A stretch of 34,532 nt of DNA from Campylobacterota bacterium (GTDB taxonomy: Bacteria; Campylobacterota; Campylobacteria; Campylobacterales; SZUA-545): the NCBI GenBank assembly GCA_003561815.1, contig PWVP01000020.1, positions 1 to 34,532 of the forward strand, read 5' to 3'. The notes under the pieces were generated by a model, which saw nothing but the letters and a program-made list of their open reading frames with translations, ran no database searches and was not told the DNA's origin. Shown piece after piece: positions 19,292 to 28,649 of this stretch. The position numbers and the translations under genes are program-made. Every line of letters starts with the position of its first letter. Position 1 is the first letter of the stretch.

Positions 19292-19294
19292 GGC

Positions 19295-20119
19295 TTGGTA
19301 AGCTTCGTCCCTACGCCGATAGGCAACCTTGAAGACCTCTCCCTTAGGGCGCTACGCGTGCTCTCTGAGGCGGAGGTCTTTTTTTGTGAAGATACCCGCG
19401 TGAGCAAGCGGCTGCTTCATCTGCTCTCTGAGCGCTTCCAGACCCGCTTTCAGCCCGATCCCCACTTTATCAGTCTACACAGCCACAATGAGCGCGATCG
19501 CCTTGAGCAGATCGATGCTGTACTCTTTGAGCGGCCATGCGTCTATCTGAGCGATGCGGGTATGCCCGGCATCAGCGATCCCGGCACAGCCCTAATACGC
19601 CACTGCCAGCAAAACCGGATCGACTACACGGTGCTACCCGGTGCCAATGCGGCTCTGGTGGCGGTGGTTGATAGTGGACTGGGCGAAGGGCGCTTCTTTT
19701 TTGAGGGGTTTTTGCCCCACAAATCCCAGGCGCGTCAAGAGCGGCTTAAGCAGCTGCTCGCCCATACGGAGCCCTTTGTGCTCTATGAGGCGCCCACCCG
19801 CATCCAGATGCTAGCCGGAGAGCTGGGCACACTGGCGCCTCTGGCGCAGGTGGTCTTTCATAAGGAGCTGAGCAAGCAGCATGAGCGGCGCTTTATCGGC
19901 ACGGGAGCCTCCATCGCCCGGCAGCTGGCCGAGGCCAACCTCAAAGGGGAGTGGGTTGCGGTGATCGCCCCGACCCAAAAAGCGCCCGAGGGGTGGCTGA
20001 TAGGGGCGCTGAGAGAGCTCAATGCGCCCAAAAAGCCGCTAGCAAAGATCCTAAGCCGCCTGGATGGCCAGAGCACCGCCTTCTGGTACGATCGACTCAC
20101 CCATAAAGAGAGCCCATGA
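19295..20119 (+). CDS. rsmI: 16S rRNA (cytidine-2'-O)-methyltransferase RsmI
   Basis: VPTPIGNLEDLSLRALRVLSEAEVFFCEDTRVSKRLL...YLSDAGMPGISDPGTALI...VLPGANAAL; TTG start. Confidence 0.95.
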   Translation: MVSFVPTPIGNLEDLSLRALRVLSEAEVFFCEDTRVSKRLLHLLSERFQTRFQPDPHFISLHSHNERDRLEQIDAVLFERPCVYLSDAGMPGISDPGTALIRHCQQNRIDYTVLPGANAALVAVVDSGLGEGRFFFEGFLPHKSQARQERLKQLLAHTEPFVLYEAPTRIQMLAGELGTLAPLAQVVFHKELSKQHERRFIGTGASIARQLAEANLKGEWVAVIAPTQKAPEGWLIGALRELNAPKKPLAKILSRLDGQSTAFWYDRLTHKESP

Positions 20120-20796
20120 TTATCTACGGAAAACAGGTGGTCGTCCACGCCGCCACGCACCACCCTGATCGGGTGGAGTGTCTCTATCTGGCCAAAGAGG
20201 TTGAGCCGCCACTCTTTAAGCAGCTTAGCCGGTGCGGCGCGCGTATTGAGCGGGTGGATCCCAAAAAAGCGCAGGCGATGGCCCGCGGCGGCAACCATCA
20301 GGGAATGCTGGCTAAAATCACACAGCTTGAGTTTGCGACGCCCGCTACACTTGAGGAGGCAGCCTTTATCGTGATGACCGTCGGGGTCAGCGATATGGGC
20401 AATCTCGGGGCGATTGTCCGCAGCGCCTGGGCTCTGGGGGCAGAGGCGGTGGCCATCGGCGCGCTCGCCTCGCCCAATCTGGCCGCACTGGTGCGCACCA
20501 GTAGCGGTGCGGCACTGGATATGCCACTGATTAACGCCCACAAGCCGATGGAGCTGATCGGCTGGTTAAAGCAGCGGGGGTTTAGTGTCGTGGGGGCAAC
20601 CCTAAAGGGCCAAAGCCACCGGCAGCTGCGCATCGATGGCAAACGGCTACTGGTACTCGGTGCCGAGGGGGAGGGGCTGCCCGGCCGGATCGAGCGGGCG
20701 CTGGATCAGACGGTGACCATTGAGATGGCACACCGGTTTGATTCACTCAATGTCGCTGCAGCAGCGGCTATCTTGATCGATAGGATGAGACCATGA
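20116..20796 (+). CDS. rlmB: TrmH/SpoU family rRNA 2'-O-ribose methyltransferase (RlmB-like)
   Basis: MIIYGKQVVVHAATHHPDRVECLYLAKE...NLGAIVRSAWALGAEAV...LVLGAEGEGLPGRI...FDSLNVAAAAAILIDRM. Confidence 0.85.
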   Translation: MIIYGKQVVVHAATHHPDRVECLYLAKEVEPPLFKQLSRCGARIERVDPKKAQAMARGGNHQGMLAKITQLEFATPATLEEAAFIVMTVGVSDMGNLGAIVRSAWALGAEAVAIGALASPNLAALVRTSSGAALDMPLINAHKPMELIGWLKQRGFSVVGATLKGQSHRQLRIDGKRLLVLGAEGEGLPGRIERALDQTVTIEMAHRFDSLNVAAAAAILIDRMRP

Positions 20797-21578
20797 ACGC
20801 ACTGGAGCGCTTAAGAGAGATTGGTCCACTCACCATCTCCAAACAGACCCACATCTCCGTAGAGGAGATTCAGGCGATTTTAGATGAGCGCTACGATCGC
20901 TTTAACCGCACCAAGGCGGTGGGGTTTATCAAGATCCTGGAGCGGGAGTATGAGGTTAAGCTCGATGAGTGGCTGGAGGCTTTCGACACCTTTAACGGCA
21001 ACCAGAGCGAGAGCGAGGAGATCTTCGTCTATGCCAAGAGCGAAGAGGGGAGCACCCCCCGGATTATCGCCGCGGTGCTGATTTTGCTCTTTGTGGGGGC
21101 GGTGGCCTACTACTTCTGGAGCGATGGCGGATCCGTGCCGGCCACCACAGCCCCTGATCGCACCGATCGGCTGGTGAGTGAAGCCAAAAGCGAGATTGAG
21201 CGCAACACCACCCAGCAAGAGGAGGCGCTCACCCCGGTGGAGACTCAGGCGGGCACCATTGAGCTGGATGAGCCGGCCATGATGGCGTTCTATGTCAAGA
21301 GCGATCGGGAGCTCTGGGTGGGCGTTTACTACAGCGAGAGCGGTCAGCGCGAAGGGCGCATCATCGAGGGGCGCTACGATCTCGATGCCGGTGCCGATCA
21401 GGTGATCACCTTTGGCCACGGCCACTTCACCCTGGTTCATGGCCAGGAGCGTATCTCGCCGGGCAATGATCGACTCCACCGCTTCCGCTACCGCGATGGG
21501 GTGCTCACCCCGATGGCTCCACCCCGTCCAGCACGCCAGAGCCGTGATGAGAACAGCTCCGATGAGGGGAGCGAGTGA
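20793..21578 (+). CDS. Conserved hypothetical: HTH-like N-terminus, single TM, periplasmic C-terminus
   Basis: N-terminal LTISKQTHISVEEIQAILDERYDRFNRTKAVGFIKILEREY; TM RIIAAVLILLFVGAVAYYFW; C-terminal beta-rich region. Overlaps neighbours by 4 nt at both ends. Confidence 0.6.
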   Translation: MNALERLREIGPLTISKQTHISVEEIQAILDERYDRFNRTKAVGFIKILEREYEVKLDEWLEAFDTFNGNQSESEEIFVYAKSEEGSTPRIIAAVLILLFVGAVAYYFWSDGGSVPATTAPDRTDRLVSEAKSEIERNTTQQEEALTPVETQAGTIELDEPAMMAFYVKSDRELWVGVYYSESGQREGRIIEGRYDLDAGADQVITFGHGHFTLVHGQERISPGNDRLHRFRYRDGVLTPMAPPRPARQSRDENSSDEGSE

Positions 21579-22417
21579 TGCGGCTTCTGCTTGGGGCTTT
21601 GGTGGTCGCACTGCTGGCGCTTACCCTTCAGGCGGGTGCGGTGGACAACAAGGTCCGCAGCCTGGTGGATGAGCAGAACTACCTCACCCATCAGCGCCTC
21701 ATCGATCTGATTTTTCAAGATCGCGACAGCTTCTTTCTCGAAGATGGGCGACTGGATGTGATCAAGGTGGTCAGCACCCTAAAGGAGAACGGTCTTCTGG
21801 ATATCTTTCACCAGGGTGCGCCCCGGGATCTGCAGGCCACCTTCCGAACCGGCCAGAGCCCTACTCTTCTTTTGAAGGTGCTCTCCGATGTGCTCTCGGA
21901 TATGGGGTACAACTTCTATATCCCGGCCCACATGCAGATGGATGCCTACCGGTTTGAGTGGACCATCGCCTACAGGAGCGATCACGCCATCGATCCGGTT
22001 CTGCTCGCCAGACGACTGGCGCGCTACGGCGTCACGATCGATGATATCAACAAAAAGCAGGACACCTGGCTTTATGACCTCTCGGCACTGGATCCCGCAC
22101 TCCCCGATGCGCAGCCACTCATCGCCGATGACGATGAGCCGCTCACCCTGCTAAGCCCCCAGGGGGAGTACTGGGTTGCACTGGATGAGGCGGGGCATAA
22201 GCTGGGGATGCGGCGGCGCACCGGCGCGCTCTGGTTTCCCTATGCCACCTTCTACGATCGCGATCTGCGCATCCTCTCGATCCATATACTCGAACACGGC
22301 GTGCGCACCTTCGCGCCGGAGGTGCCCGAAGGGGCGGCCTACCTGAGATTGACCGATAACTACACCACCGAAAACCTCCGGCACGGCATCGTGCTGTGGT
22401 TGGAAAGCGCTCCTTAA
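21575..22417 (+). CDS. Conserved hypothetical exported protein
   Basis: MRLLLGALVVALLALTLQAGA signal peptide; no recognised domain; ATGA overlap with upstream gene and TAATG junction with downstream gene. Confidence 0.6.
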   Translation: MMRLLLGALVVALLALTLQAGAVDNKVRSLVDEQNYLTHQRLIDLIFQDRDSFFLEDGRLDVIKVVSTLKENGLLDIFHQGAPRDLQATFRTGQSPTLLLKVLSDVLSDMGYNFYIPAHMQMDAYRFEWTIAYRSDHAIDPVLLARRLARYGVTIDDINKKQDTWLYDLSALDPALPDAQPLIADDDEPLTLLSPQGEYWVALDEAGHKLGMRRRTGALWFPYATFYDRDLRILSIHILEHGVRTFAPEVPEGAAYLRLTDNYTTENLRHGIVLWLESAP

Positions 22418-23649
22418 TGTTTGATGAGATTGAGTTTGATAAGATTAAGCGACTGCCCAAATATGTCTTCGCAGCGGTCAACGAGCTGAAGATGAGCGAA
22501 CGGCGCGCCGGGGCCGATGTGATCGACTTCTCGATGGGCAACCCCGATGGCCCCACCCCGGAGCACATCATCGAGAAGCTCATCGAGAGTGCGCGCAAGC
22601 CCAAAACCCACGGCTACTCGGTCTCTAAGGGGATCTACAAGCTCCGCCTGGCCGCCTGCGACTGGTATCAACGAAAGTACGGCGTGAAGCTCGATCCCGA
22701 GACGGAGGTGGTGGCTACGCTGGGCTCTAAGGAGGGCTACTCCCACCTGGTTCACGCCATCACCAACGCAGGTGATGTGGCGATGGTGCCCGATCCCTGC
22801 TACCCGATCCACTCACAGGCGTTTATCCTCGCCGGGGGCAACGCGATTCGCTTTGGCCTGAAGCAGCAGCCGGATCTAAGCCTGGACGAGGAGAGCTTCT
22901 TTGAGAATATCGAGCGGGCCCTTCGGGAGTCCTCGCCACGACCAAAGTATCTGGTGGTCAACTTCCCCAACAACCCCACCGCCGCAACGGTTGAGCGCCC
23001 CTTTTATGAGCGACTGGTCGCCCTCGCGCGCAAAGAGCGCTTCTATATCATCAGCGATATCGCCTATGCCGAGCTCACCTACGACGGATACGAGACCCCC
23101 TCGATTCTGGAGATCCCCGGTGCTAAAGATGTAGCAGTAGAGAGCTACACCCTCTCTAAGACCTACAATATGGCCGGCTGGCGGGTGGGCTTCGTGGTGG
23201 GCAACCCGAAGCTGGTGGGGGCCCTGATTAAGATTAAGAGCTGGCTGGATTACGGGATGTTTACCCCCATCCAGGTGGCGGGCACTATCGCGCTTAACGA
23301 AGATCAATCCTGCGTCGAGGAGATCCGCGAAAACTACCGCAGGCGGCGCGATGTGCTCATCGAGAGCTTTGCCAATGCCGGCTGGCAGATGCCCACGCCC
23401 AAGGCGAGCATGTTCACCTGGGCGCGCATCCCCGAGCCCTTTCGCCAGATGGGCAGCCTGGAGTTTAGTAAGCGGCTCTTGATTGATGCCCATGTAGCGG
23501 TCAGCCCCGGCATCGGGTTTGGGCCGCAGGGGGATGAGTATGTGCGCATTGCGCTGATCGAGAACGAAAACCGCATCCGGCAAGCGGCGCGCAATATCAA
23601 GCGGTTTTTTAAGGGGCATCTGCCCCAGTCGGCCGATCCGATTCAGTAG
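22417..23649 (+). CDS. PLP-dependent class I/II aminotransferase (AlaC / LL-DAP aminotransferase-like)
   Basis: FDEIEFDKIKRLPKYVFAAVNELKMSERRAGADVIDFSMGNPDGPTP...NFPNNPTAATV...SYTLSKTYNMAGWRVGFVVG; start at MFDEIEF, ORF track extends to 22396. Confidence 0.92.
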   Translation: MFDEIEFDKIKRLPKYVFAAVNELKMSERRAGADVIDFSMGNPDGPTPEHIIEKLIESARKPKTHGYSVSKGIYKLRLAACDWYQRKYGVKLDPETEVVATLGSKEGYSHLVHAITNAGDVAMVPDPCYPIHSQAFILAGGNAIRFGLKQQPDLSLDEESFFENIERALRESSPRPKYLVVNFPNNPTAATVERPFYERLVALARKERFYIISDIAYAELTYDGYETPSILEIPGAKDVAVESYTLSKTYNMAGWRVGFVVGNPKLVGALIKIKSWLDYGMFTPIQVAGTIALNEDQSCVEEIRENYRRRRDVLIESFANAGWQMPTPKASMFTWARIPEPFRQMGSLEFSKRLLIDAHVAVSPGIGFGPQGDEYVRIALIENENRIRQAARNIKRFFKGHLPQSADPIQ

Positions 23650-24499
23650 CGCCGGTTTTGGGGTGGGGCTTAAAGATGCTGTGCAGCGTGTTGGCGCTGG
23701 ACATCCACTCTTTAAGCTCCTGCCACGACTCGCGCTCGATAAGCTGCACCACCTGGGCAAACTGCCGCTCAAAGATGTGCAGTGAGTCCAGAATCGGATC
23801 GCGGTTTTGCTTGAAGATATCGATCCACATCCCCGCTGAACTCTTTGCCAGACGGCTCATATCCTCAAAACCCCCCGCCGCCAGTGTCAGAATGTTCTGC
23901 TTATCCTCCTGACTGAGCACCGAGTTGGCCAGCGCATAACTGATCGCATGGGGCAGATGGCTGATAAAAGCGGCGTGGCGATCGTGCTCTTTAGCCCCCA
24001 TCAGCACCGCCTGCATTCCCACACCCCCAAAGAGCGATCGCGCCGCCTGGAGCGTCTGTGGGGTGTTCGCCTCCGTATCACAGAGCACCACGATCCGATC
24101 ACGATAGAGCGTCTTAAAGGCCGCCGCCGGACCGGAGTACTCCGTACCGGCCATCGGGTGGGCAGCGACAAAGCGGGCGCGCACCTGGGGCGGGATGCTC
24201 TCGATGATGCGGGTTTTGGTGCTACCCAGGTCACAGATGGTGGCGTTTTGGCGTGTCTGCACCAGATCGGGCATGAGCGCCACGATCGCCTCCACCGGGA
24301 TGGCAAGCACCACCATATCCGCCGTGGCCAGCAGCCGATCCAGCGGCATCAGGCCATCGATCAGCTTCCGCTCAATCGCCTCCTGGGCGTGCTCAGTGTT
24401 GCGATCATAGCCGACCACCAGGTCATACAGACCCGCCTCTTTTGCCGCCAATGCCAGCGACCCGCCCATCAGGCCAAGCCCCACCACACCAAGCACCAT
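23609..24499 (-). CDS. tyrA: Prephenate dehydrogenase
   Basis: VLGVVGLGLMGGSLALAAKEAG...VGYDRNTEHAQEA...CDLGSTKTRI...AAHPMAGTEYSGPAAA...AAGGFEDMSRLAKSS. Confidence 0.95.
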   Translation of the reverse strand: MVLGVVGLGLMGGSLALAAKEAGLYDLVVGYDRNTEHAQEAIERKLIDGLMPLDRLLATADMVVLAIPVEAIVALMPDLVQTRQNATICDLGSTKTRIIESIPPQVRARFVAAHPMAGTEYSGPAAAFKTLYRDRIVVLCDTEANTPQTLQAARSLFGGVGMQAVLMGAKEHDRHAAFISHLPHAISYALANSVLSQEDKQNILTLAAGGFEDMSRLAKSSAGMWIDIFKQNRDPILDSLHIFERQFAQVVQLIERESWQELKEWMSSANTLHSIFKPHPKTGATESDRPTGADAP

Positions 24500-24576
24500 G
24501 GCGCATCCTCCTTCGTTGCTTTTCGGCTTGGATTGTAGCCGATTTTGGCCTAATCGGCTTTAAACCCCAAAGCGGA

Positions 24577-24582
24577 TAAAAT
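24577..24582 (+). promoter_or_regulatory. -10-like box (TAAAAT) upstream of bamA
   Basis: AGCGGATAAAATCGCGC about 27 nt before the bamA ATG at 24609, in a short divergent intergenic region. Confidence 0.4.
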
Positions 24583-24608
24583 CGCGCAAACTTAAGGAAT
24601 ACTCACGA

Positions 24609-26867
24609 ATGCGCCAACTGATACTGTTCGCCCTTCTGCTGGGGGGGCTTTACGCTAAAAGCTATCACACTATTGAGTACGAGGGGCTTTTGCGCCTTTC
24701 GGATATGAGTGCCACCGAGCTGGTGGGTTTCGGCCCCGGTGATACGGTGAGCCAGGAGCGGATCAATGCCGCTTTGTTGCGGCTCTTTGATCAGGGGTAT
24801 TTCGCCGACATCGTCGTCAGCGAGCCCTCTGAAGGGGTGCTGCGCTTTAGCTTCACCGAAAAGCCCGCCATCACCCGTCTGGAGCTAGAGGGGGTCAGCG
24901 ACAACGAGCGCGACGAGAAATATATGCCCGCTTTAGGGATCAGGCGTGGCGAGATCTACGATGCGCGGCGCGTCGAGCGGGCGCAGGAGCGGCTCATGGA
25001 GATCGCCCGAGCCGAGGGGTTTTACGATACGGTGGTAGAGGTGGAGCTCGAGCCTGCTGGCGAAGGGGTGGCGCTTACTTTTCATTTTCATAAGGGCGAA
25101 CGCATCACCATCACCCAGACCCGTTTTCACGGTCTGGAGGCCTTCGATCGTAAAGAGCTGCACGGTCAGATGGGCAACCGCCAGGCACAGAGCTTTAGCT
25201 GGTTTCCCGGACGCAACAACGGCCGTCTGCGGCTACTGGAGCTCCCCCACGAGAGTGCACGGATCCAGGAGTACTATCTGCAGCACGGCTACCTGGATGT
25301 GGAGGTGGCCGATCCCTTCTTGATGGCCGACTTTAGCAGCTACACCGCGACGCTGGATTTTCAGATCGAAGAGGGCAAGCCCTATGCGGTCTCTGAGGTG
25401 GCCATCACCACCACCGATCGCCCCGATGAGGATCTGGATGCGCTTCTGGCCGATCTGAGACTCCAGCCGATGCGCATCTTCAATGTCGATCATATGCGCC
25501 GCGATATGGACAGGATTCGAGAGCATGTGGCCGATCAGGGGTACGCCTTTGTCCGTGTGGAGCCCGATATCCGTCCCGATCCCGATCGCCAGCTGGCCGC
25601 ACTCACCTTCCGCGTCACCTATGGCCAGAAGGTCCATATTCGCGATGTGGTGATCGGCGGAAACAGTCGCACCCTCGATCGGGTGGTGCGCCGCGAGGTG
25701 TTTTTGGCCCCCGGCGATCTCTATAGCCTAAGCGAGCTGCGCCAGTCGCGCAATGCGCTCAACCGGCTGGGCTACTTCGAGCGTGTCGAGATTGAGGAGC
25801 GGCGGGTGAGCGAGAGCGAGATGGATCTGATCATCACCACTAAAGAGACCCCCACGGGCAACCTGATGATCGGCGGGGGGTATAGCAGCTATGATGGCTT
25901 TATCTTCAACGCTTCGGTCACCGATCGCAATGTCTTTGGTAGCGGTATCTCGCTCGGGTTTGAGCTGGACACCTCCTCGCGTACCCGCCGCACCGAGCTG
26001 AGCCTGACCAACCCCCGGGTGCGCGATAGCGTCTACTCGCTGGGCTTTAGCATCTTCCAGACCCGCTACAGGAGCGATGACTACACCCGCGAATCCGAGG
26101 GGCTGAGCACCACCGTAGGGCGCCGCTTCGATCGCCACTGGCGGGGCAGCCTGACTGGCAGCTGGTCGCGCAACGATAATAGCTACCGTGATGCCGATGT
26201 TCACCCGCTACTGATCGATGGAGAGACCACTAAAATCTCCCTGACCCCTACGGTGCGCTTTAACAACACCGATGACTTCTTTGTCCCTCGAGAGGGGATG
26301 ACCTTTAGCCAATCTCTGGAGTACACCGGCTTTAGCGGGGATGAGTCCTATACGAAGAGCACCACCAGCCTCGCCCTCTTTAAAGGACTCGAGCCTTTGA
26401 TTGAGTACGATCTGATTCTGCGCTATCGCGCCCGCTTGCAGCTGGCCGATGCGGATGCGGATGATGTGCGCAGCTATCCGCTGGGTAGCCGCCTCTACCT
26501 GGGTGGCAGCCGGAGTCTTCGCGGCTACCGCTCAGGCAGCGTCGCACCGGTGCTTAAAGACGATGATGGCGAGATGGTTACGGACCAGTATGGCGACGCC
26601 CGCTATATGGGGGGCACCTACGCCTTTAACCAGTCGATCGAGGCGAGCCTGCCACTAATCCCCGATGCCAATATGCGTATGGCGCTCTTTTATGACTACG
26701 GCGCGATCGGGCTGGATGATTTCGATGTGCAGCGCAGCAGTTACGGCGTAGCGCTAGAGTGGTTCTCGCCGATGGGGCCGCTGCAGTTTATCTGGGCCTG
26801 GCCTATCGACAAGGAGCCACACGATCGCACCTCCACCTTTGAGTTTACCCTCGGGCAGCGGTTTTAG
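24609..26867 (+). CDS. bamA: Outer membrane protein assembly factor BamA
   Basis: Signal peptide, POTRA repeats, VYSLGFSIFQTRYRSDDYTRESEG, LYLGGSRSLRGYRSGSVAP, C-terminal FEFTLGQRF. Confidence 0.96.
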   Translation: MRQLILFALLLGGLYAKSYHTIEYEGLLRLSDMSATELVGFGPGDTVSQERINAALLRLFDQGYFADIVVSEPSEGVLRFSFTEKPAITRLELEGVSDNERDEKYMPALGIRRGEIYDARRVERAQERLMEIARAEGFYDTVVEVELEPAGEGVALTFHFHKGERITITQTRFHGLEAFDRKELHGQMGNRQAQSFSWFPGRNNGRLRLLELPHESARIQEYYLQHGYLDVEVADPFLMADFSSYTATLDFQIEEGKPYAVSEVAITTTDRPDEDLDALLADLRLQPMRIFNVDHMRRDMDRIREHVADQGYAFVRVEPDIRPDPDRQLAALTFRVTYGQKVHIRDVVIGGNSRTLDRVVRREVFLAPGDLYSLSELRQSRNALNRLGYFERVEIEERRVSESEMDLIITTKETPTGNLMIGGGYSSYDGFIFNASVTDRNVFGSGISLGFELDTSSRTRRTELSLTNPRVRDSVYSLGFSIFQTRYRSDDYTRESEGLSTTVGRRFDRHWRGSLTGSWSRNDNSYRDADVHPLLIDGETTKISLTPTVRFNNTDDFFVPREGMTFSQSLEYTGFSGDESYTKSTTSLALFKGLEPLIEYDLILRYRARLQLADADADDVRSYPLGSRLYLGGSRSLRGYRSGSVAPVLKDDDGEMVTDQYGDARYMGGTYAFNQSIEASLPLIPDANMRMALFYDYGAIGLDDFDVQRSSYGVALEWFSPMGPLQFIWAWPIDKEPHDRTSTFEFTLGQRF

Positions 26868-28336
26868 CGCACAAGCTTCAAGCGAAGACCAAAGGGGGGC
26901 TTGATCCCCTCTAGGCTCGCCTCTGTAATGCTGCCCACCTCCTGGGGCAGATGGATGTGTAGCGTGCGGCCGATGAGCTCAAAACGAACCGACGGGCGGC
27001 TTCGGCAGGTGTTAAGGGTGTTGGCCAGGTAGATGCAGAGGGCCAGCCAGCGCAGCGTCACCGAGGAGGGGAGCAGCCGGGCCATCTTCGGGTGGGGGAT
27101 AAAGCTACTCAGCGCCTTCTTCTGCTGGGCACGAATCAAAGTGGCGATCAAGATCCGATCGCCATGCTCATACCCGTAAGCCAGACCGCCTAGGGTGATC
27201 ATATAGCCGTTTCGCGCACGCTCGTAGTGGTTAAGGTAGTCCCCCACCGTCAAAAGGCGCGCGGCGTGGGCCAATGGATAGCGGTAGGCCGGATCGATCC
27301 GGTGCATCGGCGCAAGCGTCTCGAAGAGATCGACGGCTGTATGCGCCAGCCAGCGCGCAAGCGGGGGGTGAACCCCGAAACGATCCTGAAGGCTCTCAAG
27401 GCTCGGTTGCGTGCCCGGCGGGAGGCGTAGCCCCGCACCGCGCAGCAGCTGCTGCAGGTAGAGCCCTTCGCGCACCCCCACCCCGCTGGTGATAGTGCAG
27501 CCCGAGCCGAGCTTGCGCGCCACCCGTGTGAGAATCAAAACCCCCTCGCGAATCACATCCAGCCGCTCGGCCTTAAAGCCGATCTGTTTCAGTCGGGTCG
27601 GGTTGGCGCGGATGATGTCGGCCAGGAAGTGGCGCTGATCGGCTAGATTGAAGCGGTAGGCGTGGAGCACCTCAAAGGGGTAGTTCTCCTTTTTCATCAG
27701 CACATTGGCCAGTGCGCGCAGCGTGCCCCCCACCCCGATAAGCGGTTTGCCGCGAAAGTTCTCAGGCAGGTCTTGAAGCGTGCGGCTCACATAGCGAAGG
27801 GCCCCTTTGACATCGGGGGTGCCGTCGAAAAAGAGCTCCTTTAAGCGAACGGTGCCCAGTGGATAGGAGAGGCAGTCGCGCACCTGCCCATTCTCTATCA
27901 GCGCCAGCTCCGTTGAGCCACCACCGATATCGATACTCACCCCCTCACGCACCGGAAGCAGATTGGCTGCTGCCAGACCTCCCAGGCGCGCCTCCTCCTG
28001 GCCTTCGATCACCCGTACTTGCAGACCGCAGCGCTGCTTCACGCGGCGCAAAAACAGCTCACGATTGGGCGCATCGCGCACGGCAGAGGTGGCCACAGCC
28101 AGCACACGGCGGGCTTTAAAGGCCTGAGCGATCTGGACAAAATCGGCAAGCGCCTCCTGGGCGCGCTGCATCGCCGCCTCCTGAAGCTCACCGCCGTTTT
28201 TCCAGGCGTTCTCACTGATGCGAACCCGCGCCTTGGCTTCACGCAGAAGGTGAAAGCCGTAGCGGCTGGTTCGCTCAAACACCGCCATGCGAACCGAGTT
28301 GGACCCGATATCGATTACGGCGGTGACCTTGGCCAT
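26864..28336 (-). CDS. ppx: Ppx/GppA exopolyphosphatase/guanosine pentaphosphatase family
   Basis: MAKVTAVIDIGSNSVRMAVFERTSRYGFHLL...SIDIGGGSTELALIENG...GVGGTLRALANV; start at MAKV (28336), just abutting the upstream ferredoxin gene. Confidence 0.92.
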   Translation of the reverse strand: MAKVTAVIDIGSNSVRMAVFERTSRYGFHLLREAKARVRISENAWKNGGELQEAAMQRAQEALADFVQIAQAFKARRVLAVATSAVRDAPNRELFLRRVKQRCGLQVRVIEGQEEARLGGLAAANLLPVREGVSIDIGGGSTELALIENGQVRDCLSYPLGTVRLKELFFDGTPDVKGALRYVSRTLQDLPENFRGKPLIGVGGTLRALANVLMKKENYPFEVLHAYRFNLADQRHFLADIIRANPTRLKQIGFKAERLDVIREGVLILTRVARKLGSGCTITSGVGVREGLYLQQLLRGAGLRLPPGTQPSLESLQDRFGVHPPLARWLAHTAVDLFETLAPMHRIDPAYRYPLAHAARLLTVGDYLNHYERARNGYMITLGGLAYGYEHGDRILIATLIRAQQKKALSSFIPHPKMARLLPSSVTLRWLALCIYLANTLNTCRSRPSVRFELIGRTLHIHLPQEVGSITEASLEGIKPPFGLRLKLVR

Positions 28337-28337
28337 G

Positions 28338-28589
28338 CTACTGCTCTTTTTGTAGCTGCTCAAACTTGAGCGTCAGCTCCTCTGCACTCTCCACATTATC
28401 CGGATCGGGGACGATACAGTCTACCGGGCAGACCGCCACGCAGGCGGGCTCGTCGTAGTGACCCACGCACTCGGTGCAGCGATCGGGATCGATCAGGTAG
28501 ACCGGATCCCCCTCCTCAATCGCCTCATTAGGGCACTCATCGAGGCAGGCGTCGCAGGCGATACACTCTTCGTTGATTATCAGTGACAT
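28338..28589 (-). CDS. 2[4Fe-4S] ferredoxin, YfhL-like
   Basis: CIACDACLDECPNEAI...CTECVGHYDEPACVAVCPVDCI. Confidence 0.95.
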   Translation of the reverse strand: MSLIINEECIACDACLDECPNEAIEEGDPVYLIDPDRCTECVGHYDEPACVAVCPVDCIVPDPDNVESAEELTLKFEQLQKEQ

Positions 28590-28649
28590 TGCTGTCCTTA
28601 TCTATGGCCTTGGTTTGGGTGTGCGGTTTTTACACCAATGCCGCTTAAT

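Noticed and set aside
20880-21611. 243-aa reverse ORF antisense to the HTH/TM hypothetical
   Set aside because: Forward ORF has coherent HTH, TM and overlapping start/stop junctions; the reverse one does not.
22876-23772. 298-aa reverse ORF antisense to the aminotransferase
   Set aside because: Lies over a clear PLP aminotransferase; low-complexity His/Gly/Pro-rich translation typical of GC-rich shadow frames.
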